Below are positions 7,550 to 15,036 of a stretch of DNA of 64,000 bases, one piece after another. Made by a program: the position numbers and the translations under genes. Each line of letters starts with the position of its first letter. Within the stretch, counting starts at the first letter, position 1. The notes below the pieces were generated by a model that was not told the origin of the DNA, searched no databases, and was given only the letters and a program-made list of their open reading frames with translations. This DNA comes from Brevibacillus porteri (GTDB lineage: Bacteria; Bacillota; Bacilli; Brevibacillales; Brevibacillaceae): NCBI RefSeq assembly GCF_003013475.1, contig NZ_PXZO01000001.1:248001-312000 (forward strand), read 5' to 3'.

Positions 7550-8458
7550 ATGAACGATAAACCAAATGTCAATAAACGAGGTCAAACCGAACGGGAGTAC
7601 TTGGAGGCTTATGATGTCAGCCAATTCGAGCGGCCGTCTGTGACAGTCGATATGCTGGTATTCACCGTGATGGATGAGCAGGAGGAGAATTACCGCAAGC
7701 TCTCACCCAAGTCGTTGAAAATATTGCTTGTGAAGCGTGGGGAGCATCCGTATATCGGCCAATGGGCGTTGCCAGGCGGATTTGTTACACCTGGGGAGAG
7801 TCTGGAGGAGGCAGCCAGACGCGAGTTGCGTACGGAAACAAACGTAGACGACATTTACTTGGAGCAGCTCTACACCTGGGGAGATACGGGCAGAGATCCG
7901 CGGACATGGGTCATCAGCACGTCGTACATGGCCTTGGTAGATAGCTCGTCTTTACAGCTGCAAGCAGGGGATGATGCAGATGAAGCGGAGTGGTACCGCA
8001 TCGAGGACAGGTGGCTGAAAGAATCGAAGACGGCGACACCGGACGGCTCCATTACTGAAAAATGGCTGGAGCTGCGCCTTGTGCACGAGAGTGAAGAGCT
8101 GTCTGCCACCATTAAGATCACCAAAACAGTAACGGGCCGTACTGTACGTGAGACCCGCGAAATTGTAGAGACGAACAACATTGCATTTGATCACGCCAAA
8201 ATCATTCAATACGCACTGGAGCGATTGCGTAACAAGATTGAATACACGGACATCGCCTTTGCCTTAATGCCGGAGCTGTTCACGCTAAGCGATCTGCAAC
8301 AGGTGTACGAGGTGGTTTTGGGACGTGAACTGTTGGCTGCGGCGTTTCGGAGGAAGGTAGCCGACAAAGTGCTGGAAACGAATCAATATCGAAAACACGC
8401 CGGGCACCGACCATCCAAGTATTTCAGCTTTAATCCGGAATGGATGGATCAGACGTAG
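7550..8458 (+). CDS. NrtR-like regulator: Nudix domain with C-terminal winged helix
   Basis: 302 residues. Residues about 30-170 form a Nudix domain, and about 220-300 form the NrtR-type winged-helix (DIAFALMPELFTLSDLQQVYEVVLG ... RPSKYFSF). The Nudix box starts GGFVTPGESLEEAARREL but continues RTETNV, where a hydrolase would have xEExG, so one catalytic Glu and the Gly are changed. This is usual in NrtR repressors, which bind rather than cut ADP-ribose. NrtR proteins control NAD biosynthesis and salvage; the three genes behind it are exactly that. It has its own promoter and AAAGAGG ribosome site. Confidence 0.85.
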   Translation: MNDKPNVNKRGQTEREYLEAYDVSQFERPSVTVDMLVFTVMDEQEENYRKLSPKSLKILLVKRGEHPYIGQWALPGGFVTPGESLEEAARRELRTETNVDDIYLEQLYTWGDTGRDPRTWVISTSYMALVDSSSLQLQAGDDADEAEWYRIEDRWLKESKTATPDGSITEKWLELRLVHESEELSATIKITKTVTGRTVRETREIVETNNIAFDHAKIIQYALERLRNKIEYTDIAFALMPELFTLSDLQQVYEVVLGRELLAAAFRRKVADKVLETNQYRKHAGHRPSKYFSFNPEWMDQT

Positions 8459-8482
8459 CCCCGTACTAGGGAGGAAATCACA

Positions 8483-9343
8483 ATGAATCAGGGACACAAT
8501 CGAAGCGTGCGTGTGCGAATCGCGCAAGAGACGCTGCAAATCATAGAGCAGGGCTATTACCTGAACGAAGCGGGAGAAAAGAAGAGCATTACGGAGGATC
8601 TAGCAGCTGCAATCAGCAAGTCGGTGCTGTATCGTCCAAATGATTTGGAAGCAGACACAGTGCAACTGCCATCGCATCAAACAACGGCTGCACAGCTGCG
8701 CGCCAAAGTCGAGGTTACCTCGGAATCCAGCCTGGATGCAGCCAAGCGCCTCGTCGTTCACGAGAAACGAGCAGATGCCGTATGCTTGAATTTTGCTTCC
8801 GCCAAAAATCCGGGCGGAGGATTCCTCGGGGGAAGCCAAGCGCAGGAAGAGAGCTTGGCGCGTTCCTCCGGGCTGTATCCTTGCATCGTGCAAATGCAGG
8901 AAATGTACACCTATCATCGCCAATTGAAAACCTGCTTTTATTCCAACTACATGATTTATTCACCACGGGTCCCTGTGCTCCGCGACCAAAGCGACCAGCT
9001 TTTGCATGATCCATACCTCTTGTCTTTTGTTACGGCGCCTGCTGTGAATGCGGGGGTTGTTCGTGAGCGAGAGCCTGAAAATATCGCGAAGATTGGCCCT
9101 GTCATGAAGGAGCGCATCCGGAAAATTTTGCGGGCAGCAGCCATTCACAACCACCGGACGATCATTTTGGGAGCGTATGGCTGCGGAGTATTCCGCAACA
9201 AAGCGGAGGACGTAGCAGATTACTTTGCGACTGTTTTGATCGAGGAGCAGTATGCACAGCTTTTTGACCACATCGTTTTTGCCGTCTATGACAATTCTGC
9301 GCGCCAGGAAAACCTGCGAGCGTTCAAGGAGAGATTCGCATGA
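8483..9343 (+). CDS. Bacterial-type poly(ADP-ribose) glycohydrolase (TIGR02452/DUF2263 family)
   Basis: 286 residues. The macrodomain-like C-terminal two thirds carries the family signature GGGFLGGSQAQEE (GGG-X7-QEE, about residues 111-123) after NFASAKNP, and RTIILGAYGCGVFRNK at about 228-243. Enzymes of this family split ADP-ribose from ADP-ribosylated proteins or polymers; the second Glu of QEE is the catalytic one. The gene lies 24 bases after the NrtR-like gene with an AGGGAGGA ribosome site and overlaps pnuC by four bases, so it belongs to the NAD operon. A role in feeding ADP-ribose to salvage or to the regulator is inferred. Confidence 0.85.
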   Translation: MNQGHNRSVRVRIAQETLQIIEQGYYLNEAGEKKSITEDLAAAISKSVLYRPNDLEADTVQLPSHQTTAAQLRAKVEVTSESSLDAAKRLVVHEKRADAVCLNFASAKNPGGGFLGGSQAQEESLARSSGLYPCIVQMQEMYTYHRQLKTCFYSNYMIYSPRVPVLRDQSDQLLHDPYLLSFVTAPAVNAGVVREREPENIAKIGPVMKERIRKILRAAAIHNHRTIILGAYGCGVFRNKAEDVADYFATVLIEEQYAQLFDHIVFAVYDNSARQENLRAFKERFA

Positions 9344-10053
9344 ATGCGAAAAGCACCGGCTTTTTAGCAGACTGGAATTGGTTTGAAAAAATATGGCTCA
9401 TCTCGTTTACACTCGTTACCCTCTACTTGTATTTCGCGCTGGATGATACATTAATCGGCTTGATCGCGTCTTTGACAGGGATGCTGAGTGTCGTGCTCGT
9501 CGCCAAAGGAAAGACGTGGAGTTACTACCCGGGTATCATCAATGTGGTTTTGTACGCATTCGTGGCGTATGGGCAAAAGTACTATGGTGAAGTAATGCTG
9601 AATCTTCTCTATTTTTTGCCGATGCAATTCATAGGTCTCTATCTGTGGCGCAAAAACCGCGTGTCCGAAGTCAAACAAAATGACGTCAAGATTACGATTC
9701 TGTCCAACCGAGCACGCATCTGGTGGACGATCTTGAGCATCATCGCAACGATTGTCTACGGGTTTGTATTGAAGCAAATGGGCGGGGCCTTGCCTTTTGT
9801 CGATTCCTTGACGGCTGTTCTCTCCGTCATCGCGATGCTCTTTATGGTGAAGCGTTTGGTCGAGCAGTGGGTGGTCTGGATCATCATTGATTTGTTCACG
9901 ATCTACATGTGGCTGGTAGCGTTTTTGAAGGACGGAAGCGATATCTCGATGCTGGTTATGTGGTCCGCTTATTTGGTAAATGCCATCTACGGCTTAATGA
10001 ACTGGGTGAGACAGTACCGCAAGCAAAGGGAGGAGCAGACATGGGGGGCATAG
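9340..10053 (+). CDS. pnuC: Nicotinamide riboside transporter PnuC
   Basis: 237 residues with about seven hydrophobic helices. The PnuC core is visible: GLIASLTGMLSVVLVAKGKTWSY near residue 40-60, YPGIINVVLYAFVAYGQKYYGE, then LLYFLPMQFIGLYLWRKN and WVVWIIIDLFTIYMW. PnuC proteins carry nicotinamide riboside into the cell by facilitated diffusion driven by the intracellular kinase, here NadR. It overlaps the glycohydrolase gene by ATGA and the nadR gene by 13 bases, so translation is coupled. Confidence 0.92.
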   Translation: MNAKSTGFLADWNWFEKIWLISFTLVTLYLYFALDDTLIGLIASLTGMLSVVLVAKGKTWSYYPGIINVVLYAFVAYGQKYYGEVMLNLLYFLPMQFIGLYLWRKNRVSEVKQNDVKITILSNRARIWWTILSIIATIVYGFVLKQMGGALPFVDSLTAVLSVIAMLFMVKRLVEQWVVWIIIDLFTIYMWLVAFLKDGSDISMLVMWSAYLVNAIYGLMNWVRQYRKQREEQTWGA

Positions 10054-11099
10054 GCTTCATTGGCGGCAAATTTTTGCCACTGCATCAGGGACATGTATAC
10101 GCGATTACACAGGCGGCCTGCCGCTGCGACGAACTGTACGTCGTTCTTTCGCATAGCTCGATTCGCGACCGAAAGCTGTGTGAGGAGGCAGGAATCAAGC
10201 CAATTCCCTTTGAAGTACGGTTGAGATGGCTGTCCACGCTGGTCAAGGACATGGAAAATGTCCGTGTGCTTGCAGTCGAGGATTGTGCAGATAGCGATGA
10301 GAACTACGATTGGGAGGCAGGAGCAGCGGACATCAAGCGCAAGATCGGGAAAAAAATCGATCTGGTCTTCAGCTCCGAGTCCGCCTACGATCCGATATTT
10401 TGCCGTTTATACCCGGAGGCAGCGCACATCATTCTCGATGAATCACGCAGCCAAGTGCCGATCTCCGCTACCCAAATTCGCAATGAAGGGGTCTACACTC
10501 ATTGGCAGCACATTCCTGCTGTTGTTCAGCCCTATTTCGTCAAAAAGGTAGTGGTAGTAGGAACAGAGAGCTGCGGGAAATCGACCTTGACCCGTTATCT
10601 AGCGAAAATCTACAACACCGTGTTTGTCGAGGAGTATGGACGCACAATCTGCGAAGAGGTCGGGGGCTGCGATACGATTTTGACACCGGAGTATTTTCCG
10701 CATATCGCGTACGGTCACAAAATGAAAGAGTACGAAGCGCTCCAGAAAGCCAACAAGCTCTTGTTCATCGATACCGAAGCGATTGTCACCCAGTTTTACT
10801 CCGAACTGTACACCGGGCAAACCTTCCCTGTTCTCGACCAGATTGCCAAAGAGCAAGCGTACGATTTGTGGCTGTTCATGGAGCCAGATGTCGCGTGGGT
10901 GGATGATGGACTGCGTGTACACGGAGAGGAGCAAGTGCGCCTGCACAATCATGAAAAGCTGCGCCAGATGCTGGATGAGCGGGGAATTACGTACGTGACA
11001 CTGCGAGGAAATTATGCCGAGAGACTGCAAGGAGCTATGCAGCATGTCGATCAACTGTTGAAGACGACTTCTCAACGAGCTGGAATTGGGCTAGACTAA
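10041..11099 (+). CDS. nadR: NadR-like bifunctional NMN adenylyltransferase / ribosylnicotinamide kinase
   Basis: 352 residues from the ATG at 10041, chosen because AGGGAGGA lies seven bases before it; upstream in-frame starts lie inside pnuC. Residues 1-165 form the nucleotidyltransferase half with GGKFLPLHQGHVYAI and the SATQIR motif. From about residue 170 the kinase half starts with the P-loop VVVVGTESCGKSTLTRYL. The kinase phosphorylates nicotinamide riboside brought in by PnuC and the first domain converts NMN to NAD. The DNA-binding N-terminal domain of E. coli NadR is absent, so regulation probably rests with the NrtR-like protein. Confidence 0.9.
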   Translation: MGGIGFIGGKFLPLHQGHVYAITQAACRCDELYVVLSHSSIRDRKLCEEAGIKPIPFEVRLRWLSTLVKDMENVRVLAVEDCADSDENYDWEAGAADIKRKIGKKIDLVFSSESAYDPIFCRLYPEAAHIILDESRSQVPISATQIRNEGVYTHWQHIPAVVQPYFVKKVVVVGTESCGKSTLTRYLAKIYNTVFVEEYGRTICEEVGGCDTILTPEYFPHIAYGHKMKEYEALQKANKLLFIDTEAIVTQFYSELYTGQTFPVLDQIAKEQAYDLWLFMEPDVAWVDDGLRVHGEEQVRLHNHEKLRQMLDERGITYVTLRGNYAERLQGAMQHVDQLLKTTSQRAGIGLD

Positions 11100-11140
11100 A
11101 GTCATCAAACGATTCTGACAGTAGAAGGGAGCCGTGCTGC

Positions 11141-11728
11141 ATGCAGTCGTTCGTACAGCCGCTATCCCCCCTTAGCTTGAAGGAATGGGCAGTCGCCGTC
11201 AAAGCACTTGGAGAAGGTGAGCAGATCATCACGATCCGCAAGGGTGGATTATACGAAGAAACACGAGAATTCCGCTTGGAAAACAATCAATTTTATTTGT
11301 ATCCGACCTATGAGCACCAGAAGCGCGACATGGTAAAGGCAGACTACCAACACCTTTTGGACGCGACCCTTGAAGGCTGGACAATGGATAAGAAGACGGT
11401 GACTATCGAATATTTTGCCGAAGTAACCGACGATGTAGAGCTGATGGACGAAGCCAAGCTGCGTGCGCTTTCGTCCTTCCACATCTGGACGGATAATTTT
11501 GCAGATGTGCGTTTGTATTGGAAGAAAAAACAGCCGCTGCACATTTTGTTCGTGCGGATGTATCGATTAGAGCAGCCGGTAGAAATCCCGATTGACGCTG
11601 CTTATCAAGGCTGCAAATCTTGGCATGATCTATTGGTGGACATTCCGCGAGCTGCGTTTACCCCTGTGCTTTCCGACGAGGAGTTCGCAGCGAAAAAAGC
11701 TGCGATCATGACCATTCTGCAAAACTAA
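11141..11728 (+). CDS. DUF1802 family protein
   Basis: 195 residues matching the DUF1802 pattern: LSLKEWAVAVKALGEGEQIITIRKGGLYEETREF, then FYLYPTYEHQKRDMVK, and a C-terminal part with TFxPVLSDEEFAAKKAAI. The function of the family is unknown; the N-terminal part is compact and has no membrane segment. It starts 41 bases after nadR with an AAGGGAG ribosome site and no terminator between, so it may be the last gene of the NAD operon, with qor following 32 bases later. Confidence 0.75.
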   Translation: MQSFVQPLSPLSLKEWAVAVKALGEGEQIITIRKGGLYEETREFRLENNQFYLYPTYEHQKRDMVKADYQHLLDATLEGWTMDKKTVTIEYFAEVTDDVELMDEAKLRALSSFHIWTDNFADVRLYWKKKQPLHILFVRMYRLEQPVEIPIDAAYQGCKSWHDLLVDIPRAAFTPVLSDEEFAAKKAAIMTILQN

Positions 11729-11760
11729 CATTCCATTATTATCTTGCCTGGAGGGTTCTT

Positions 11761-12741
11761 ATGAAAGCGATCTTGGTAACGGAATTAGGCGGGCCGGAAA
11801 CGATGAAGTATACGGAAGTCGAGATGCCGACCATGTCACCTACACAGGTCCTGATCCGCGTCGAGATGACCAGTGTCAATTTTGCCGATATCAAATCCAG
11901 ATATGGAAAAAAGGGCGCAGCCAAGCTGCCGTTTATTCCCGGACTCGATGCGACTGGCGTGATCGAACAGGTAGGGGCAGAGGTGCAAAGTCTAAAGGTG
12001 GGACAACGAGTCATCGCATTTCCGGCCAACGGATCTTACGCTGAGTATATCGTGGCGGATGAGAGCTTGACCTTTGCCCTGCCAGATCACATCAGAACGG
12101 AAACAGCAGCCGCTTGCCCAGTCGTGTCATTTACTTCGTATCAGCTACTGGCGAAGGTTGCACGCATTGCCAAAGGGGAAACCGTACTGATTCACGCTGC
12201 GGCAGGCGGAATCGGGACGACGGCGATTCAATTAGCGAAGCTGCTTGGAGCAGGACGTGTCATCGGCACAGTTGGTAATGAAGCAAAGGCGGAACTTGCC
12301 TTGTCAGCCGGTGCCGACCATGTGATTTGCAATGATCGTGAAGATTTTGTGGAAAAGGTACGTGAGCTGACAGATGGTGCGGGAGCCGATGTCATTTTGG
12401 ACTCAATTTCCGGAACGGTGAGCGAGCGTAGTCTCGAGTGTCTCGCATGGTACGGTCGACTCGTCCATTTCGGCAATGCCAGCGGCGAAATCGGTCAGAT
12501 CAAGACCATCGACCTGCATGCCAGCTGCCGCTCTGTATTAGGCTTCAGCTTTGGTACGACACGTAAGCTGCGTCCAAACTTGTTGCAGGATACAGCGAAG
12601 CAAGTCTTGGAGTATTTGGCGAATGGCCAGCTCGACATCAAGATCGGTAAGCATTTTGCATTGGAAGACGCAGCGAGCGCCCATGCGTGGGTCGAGAGCA
12701 GGGCGAGCACGGGAAAAGTACTGCTGGATGTGCGTTCGTAA
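11761..12741 (+). CDS. NADPH:quinone oxidoreductase (MDR family, zinc-free)
   Basis: 326 residues. The GroES-like half is residues 1-115 (FIPGLDATGVIEQVG). The Rossmann half begins near residue 145 with VLIHAAAGGIGTTAIQLAKLLGAG, the AAxGGxG NADPH motif of quinone oxidoreductases. It lacks the cysteine cluster of zinc alcohol dehydrogenases. Enzymes of this group reduce quinones or enones with NADPH. The ribosome site GGAGGG precedes the ATG by six bases. It follows the DUF1802 gene closely and ends at a terminator. Confidence 0.85.
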   Translation: MKAILVTELGGPETMKYTEVEMPTMSPTQVLIRVEMTSVNFADIKSRYGKKGAAKLPFIPGLDATGVIEQVGAEVQSLKVGQRVIAFPANGSYAEYIVADESLTFALPDHIRTETAAACPVVSFTSYQLLAKVARIAKGETVLIHAAAGGIGTTAIQLAKLLGAGRVIGTVGNEAKAELALSAGADHVICNDREDFVEKVRELTDGAGADVILDSISGTVSERSLECLAWYGRLVHFGNASGEIGQIKTIDLHASCRSVLGFSFGTTRKLRPNLLQDTAKQVLEYLANGQLDIKIGKHFALEDAASAHAWVESRASTGKVLLDVRS

Positions 12742-12749
12742 TGATGTGG

Positions 12750-12786
12750 AGCCCTTGCTGACTCACAAGCAGGGGCTTTCTTTTTA
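12750..12786 (+). terminator. Rho-independent terminator
   Basis: Stem AGCCCTTGCT / AGCAGGGGCT with an eight-base loop, then TTCTTTTT, just after the oxidoreductase stop codon. Confidence 0.88.
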
Positions 12787-12808
12787 TCATTTTTGAGAGG
12801 TGAATGCT

Positions 12809-13288
12809 ATGCAGATGATTTCAACAAGCGAACTGGACAAAAACGTCATCACTGAATTTTTCATCCACCACTGGGGAAGTCCGCAAATGGTCATCTCCAG
12901 TGGCGTCTTCCAATGCGATGCGCTGGACGGCTATGCAGTGAAGGGTGAAGATGGTGCAATCAACGGATTTATTTCCTATGTACTCGAAGATCAGGAATGT
13001 GAAATCATTTCCTTGGACAGCGTGATCGAAAACATAGGAATCGGGACCGCCCTTCTCAATCAAGTAGAACAGACCGCCAAAGAAAAAGGCTGCCACCTCA
13101 TAAAGCTCGTCACCACCAACGATAACCTGCACGCCATGGGCTTTTACCAAAAAAGAGGCTATCAGCTTCACGAGCTGTACATCAATGCAGTGGACAAGGC
13201 CCGCCAAATCAAACCAGAAATCCCCCTTATCGCAGACAACGGCATCCCCATCCGCGATGAAATCCTTTTTATAAAAAAACTTATTTAA
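12809..13288 (+). CDS. GNAT family N-acetyltransferase
   Basis: 159 residues. The acetyl-CoA-binding segment is SVIENIGIGTALLNQVEQTAKEKGC and the C-terminal LHAMGFYQKRGYQLHELY is the usual GNAT ending. The substrate is unknown. The ATG at 12809 is preferred because GAGAGG ends eight bases before it; the GTG at 12800 overlaps that ribosome site. It is transcribed alone, between the oxidoreductase terminator and the second palindromic element. Confidence 0.82.
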   Translation: MQMISTSELDKNVITEFFIHHWGSPQMVISSGVFQCDALDGYAVKGEDGAINGFISYVLEDQECEIISLDSVIENIGIGTALLNQVEQTAKEKGCHLIKLVTTNDNLHAMGFYQKRGYQLHELYINAVDKARQIKPEIPLIADNGIPIRDEILFIKKLI

Positions 13289-13323
13289 AAAAGCAACGAA
13301 GAAGTAATAGCTGTCCGAAAAGC

Positions 13324-13402
13324 GTAGGTACATGTTTGGAAGGAGACCGCCCGAACGAAGTGAGGAAAAAGGCGACTGGAAAACATGTGCCTGCGCTTCC
13401 CC
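13324..13402. repeat. Palindromic element, second copy of the family
   Basis: Imperfect inverted repeat: AGCGTAGGTACATGTTTGGA on the left faces TGGAAAACATGTGCCTGCGC on the right, around a 35-base centre. Read on the minus strand it starts GGAAGCGCA, then TTTTCCAGTCGCC and GGGCGGTCTCC, which parallel the arms and inner tract of the 4618-4817 element. An open frame across it has no ribosome site and no family resemblance. Confidence 0.55.
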
Positions 13403-13460
13403 CCGACCACCGAAGAATGAAAGCCTCCGGCTTTTTAAAAAGTTTGCCCCCACACAATTG

Positions 13461-13489
13461 TTGACATTCGTAACTGTACGAATTATTAT
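13461..13489 (+). promoter_or_regulatory. Sigma-A promoter of the Rrf2 regulator gene
   Basis: TTGACA at 13461-13466, a 17-base spacer and TATTAT at 13484-13489. The -10 box lies inside the operator-like repeat at 13473-13495. Confidence 0.75.
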
Positions 13490-13495
13490 TACAGT
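13473..13495. promoter_or_regulatory. Candidate Rrf2 operator 1
   Basis: ACTGTA-N11-TACAGT, a perfect six-base inverted repeat over the -10 box. The same arrangement recurs at 13984-14006. Confidence 0.6.
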
Positions 13496-13522
13496 ACTCT
13501 TTGCAAGGAGGCCGTCTGTGAC

Positions 13523-13960
13523 GTGAATAGTGAATTTACCATAGCTGTTCACAGCTTGGCTTTGTTGGCTCATATCCCAGAGCATATGGCAAGCAGTGAG
13601 CTCATCGCAAAAAATGTATGTACGAATCCTGCCAGAATTCGCAAAATCATGAGCATTCTGCGTAAGAACGGGTTTGTGAAGACCAAAGAGGGAATTGGCG
13701 GAGGTTATATACTCGCGTGCGACCCGAATGAGGTCACCTTGGCCGAGATTTATTGCTCGATCTCGAACGGTACGCTTAAGCCGCACTGGTGTTCGGGAGA
13801 TCCGCAAGAAGCGTGTCAGGTTTCTGCGAATATGCACGGAGTCATGGATCAGATTTTTACAGAAGCAGAGATGTACTTTACGAAGTATTTGGAACAAATC
13901 ACGATCCAGACCGTATTAGATAAAGTCCGTCAAGGATGTCAGGAGAACTCGCAACAGTAA
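13523..13960 (+). CDS. Rrf2 family transcriptional regulator
   Basis: 145 residues. The N-terminal winged helix (FTIAVHSLALLAHIP ... SSELIAKNVCTNPARIRKIMSILRKNGFVKTKEGIGGGY, residues 4-60) is typical of Rrf2 proteins such as Bacillus YwnA. Cysteines are present at VC, YCS, WCS and EACQ, so redox or metal sensing is conceivable but unproven. The GTG start at 13523 follows GGAGG by about ten bases. An operator-like repeat covers its promoter and another precedes the next operon, suggesting autoregulation plus control of the downstream genes. Confidence 0.85.
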   Translation: MNSEFTIAVHSLALLAHIPEHMASSELIAKNVCTNPARIRKIMSILRKNGFVKTKEGIGGGYILACDPNEVTLAEIYCSISNGTLKPHWCSGDPQEACQVSANMHGVMDQIFTEAEMYFTKYLEQITIQTVLDKVRQGCQENSQQ

Positions 13961-13983
13961 CCATACAAATTTTTAACATGGAA

Positions 13984-14006
13984 ACTGTAATAATTTCCGT
14001 TACAAT
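13984..14006. promoter_or_regulatory. Candidate Rrf2 operator 2
   Basis: ACTGTA-N11-TACAAT, identical in spacing to the repeat in front of the regulator gene and one base off its arm. It lies 17 bases before the IDEAL-domain gene. Confidence 0.55.
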
Positions 14007-14022
14007 TAGGAGGTGCACGAGA

Positions 14023-14412
14023 ATGAATCGAGATGAGTTATTGGAAGTCGGAGAATGGGTGTTGGGCAAAACCAAATTCGGCGAGTTAGTTCAAGGCTTC
14101 GTCGAAACAGATGATTCATTGCGAGGTACCGCGAAAGTTTATGTGGTTCAATGCGACAACGAAGAGACGATCGGCAAGCAGGTGGTGATTCCAAGACAGT
14201 GGATGGAACGCATTCCGGTAGGTTCTTTTGATGATGAAGAGCACATGCATGATTTGATCGACCTCGCCCTCGCAACCAAAGATAGAGAGTGGTTTATAGA
14301 CCTGACTGCCAAGGCAAGCAACATGAAACAGACGTCAGGGAAAGAAGCCCGCCAAACAAGAAGCTCTTCCATTCGCAATCGCTTGGGAACTTCTGCTATT
14401 TGGGAGCAATAA
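14023..14412 (+). CDS. Small IDEAL-domain-like protein
   Basis: 129 residues from the ATG at 14023, six bases after AGGAGGTGC. Residues about 1-65 form a small beta-rich part (GKTKFGELVQGFVE ... AKVYVVQCDNEETIGKQVVIP). Residues about 75-95, HMHDLIDLALATKDREWFIDLT, match the IDEAL motif, a short helical module in several Bacillus proteins of unknown function. The tail is basic and serine-rich and probably disordered. It is the first gene of an operon with the thioredoxin-like and MFS genes, 29 bases apart from the next. Confidence 0.6.
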   Translation: MNRDELLEVGEWVLGKTKFGELVQGFVETDDSLRGTAKVYVVQCDNEETIGKQVVIPRQWMERIPVGSFDDEEHMHDLIDLALATKDREWFIDLTAKASNMKQTSGKEARQTRSSSIRNRLGTSAIWEQ

Positions 14413-14441
14413 TTTTTCACTATACAGGAGGAGTACGGAGT

Positions 14442-15005
14442 ATGTCTAACGTGAATCAGAACAATTGGTTTGAAAAAGGAATGAGCTTTGCTGCGTACAA
14501 AGAAAGCATGAACGTCAACAAAGAAGAGCTGTCCCGCGTATACGATCAGCTCACATTTACAGACGAGGATCTGGCGTTCTTTGGTGATCTCTCCCAACGC
14601 AATTGGAAAGGGATCGTGCTGACCGCAGACTGGTGTGGGGATGCTTCCTTGTGCGTTCCTGTCATTCAGCGAATTGCCGAGGAAAGCAACATCGAATTGC
14701 GCTTTCTCATCCGCGACGAAAATCTGGAGTTGATGGATCAATACCTGACCAATGGCACAGCACGTGCGATCCCGATCTTTATCTTCCTCGACCAGGATGG
14801 CTACGAGGCAAGAGTTTGGGGCCCACGCTCTCCAGAAGTGCAGGAAATGATTACGACTGCCCGTGCAGGATTGCCGGCTGCAGACGCTCCAGATTTTGAG
14901 GAAAAGCAAAAGGAGTTGTACCGCAACTTCAAGCAAAAGATATCTACAGACCCTGCCATTTGGCGCACGGTGATTGAGAGTGTGAAAGCGAAACTGCAAG
15001 GCTAA
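14442..15005 (+). CDS. Thioredoxin family protein
   Basis: 187 residues from the ATG at 14442, which follows AGGAGGAG. The thioredoxin-like core has LTADWCGDASLCVPVI (about residues 60-75), LRFLIRDENLELMD and the cis-proline stretch ARAIPIFIFLD. The active site is W-C-G-D-A-S-L-C rather than CxxC, so only the first cysteine is in the usual place; this fits the Thioredoxin_9 type (WCGDS), whose chemistry is not defined. Helical C-terminal extension. It lies in the operon headed by the IDEAL-domain gene, under a candidate Rrf2 operator. Confidence 0.78.
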   Translation: MSNVNQNNWFEKGMSFAAYKESMNVNKEELSRVYDQLTFTDEDLAFFGDLSQRNWKGIVLTADWCGDASLCVPVIQRIAEESNIELRFLIRDENLELMDQYLTNGTARAIPIFIFLDQDGYEARVWGPRSPEVQEMITTARAGLPAADAPDFEEKQKELYRNFKQKISTDPAIWRTVIESVKAKLQG

Positions 15006-15036
15006 AGAGAAAAATCTATAGGATAGGAATGGATAA

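Noticed and set aside
13332..13526. 64-codon ORF across the second palindromic element
   Set aside because: It lies on the inverted repeat, has no ribosome site or family resemblance, and overlaps the Rrf2 promoter and start.
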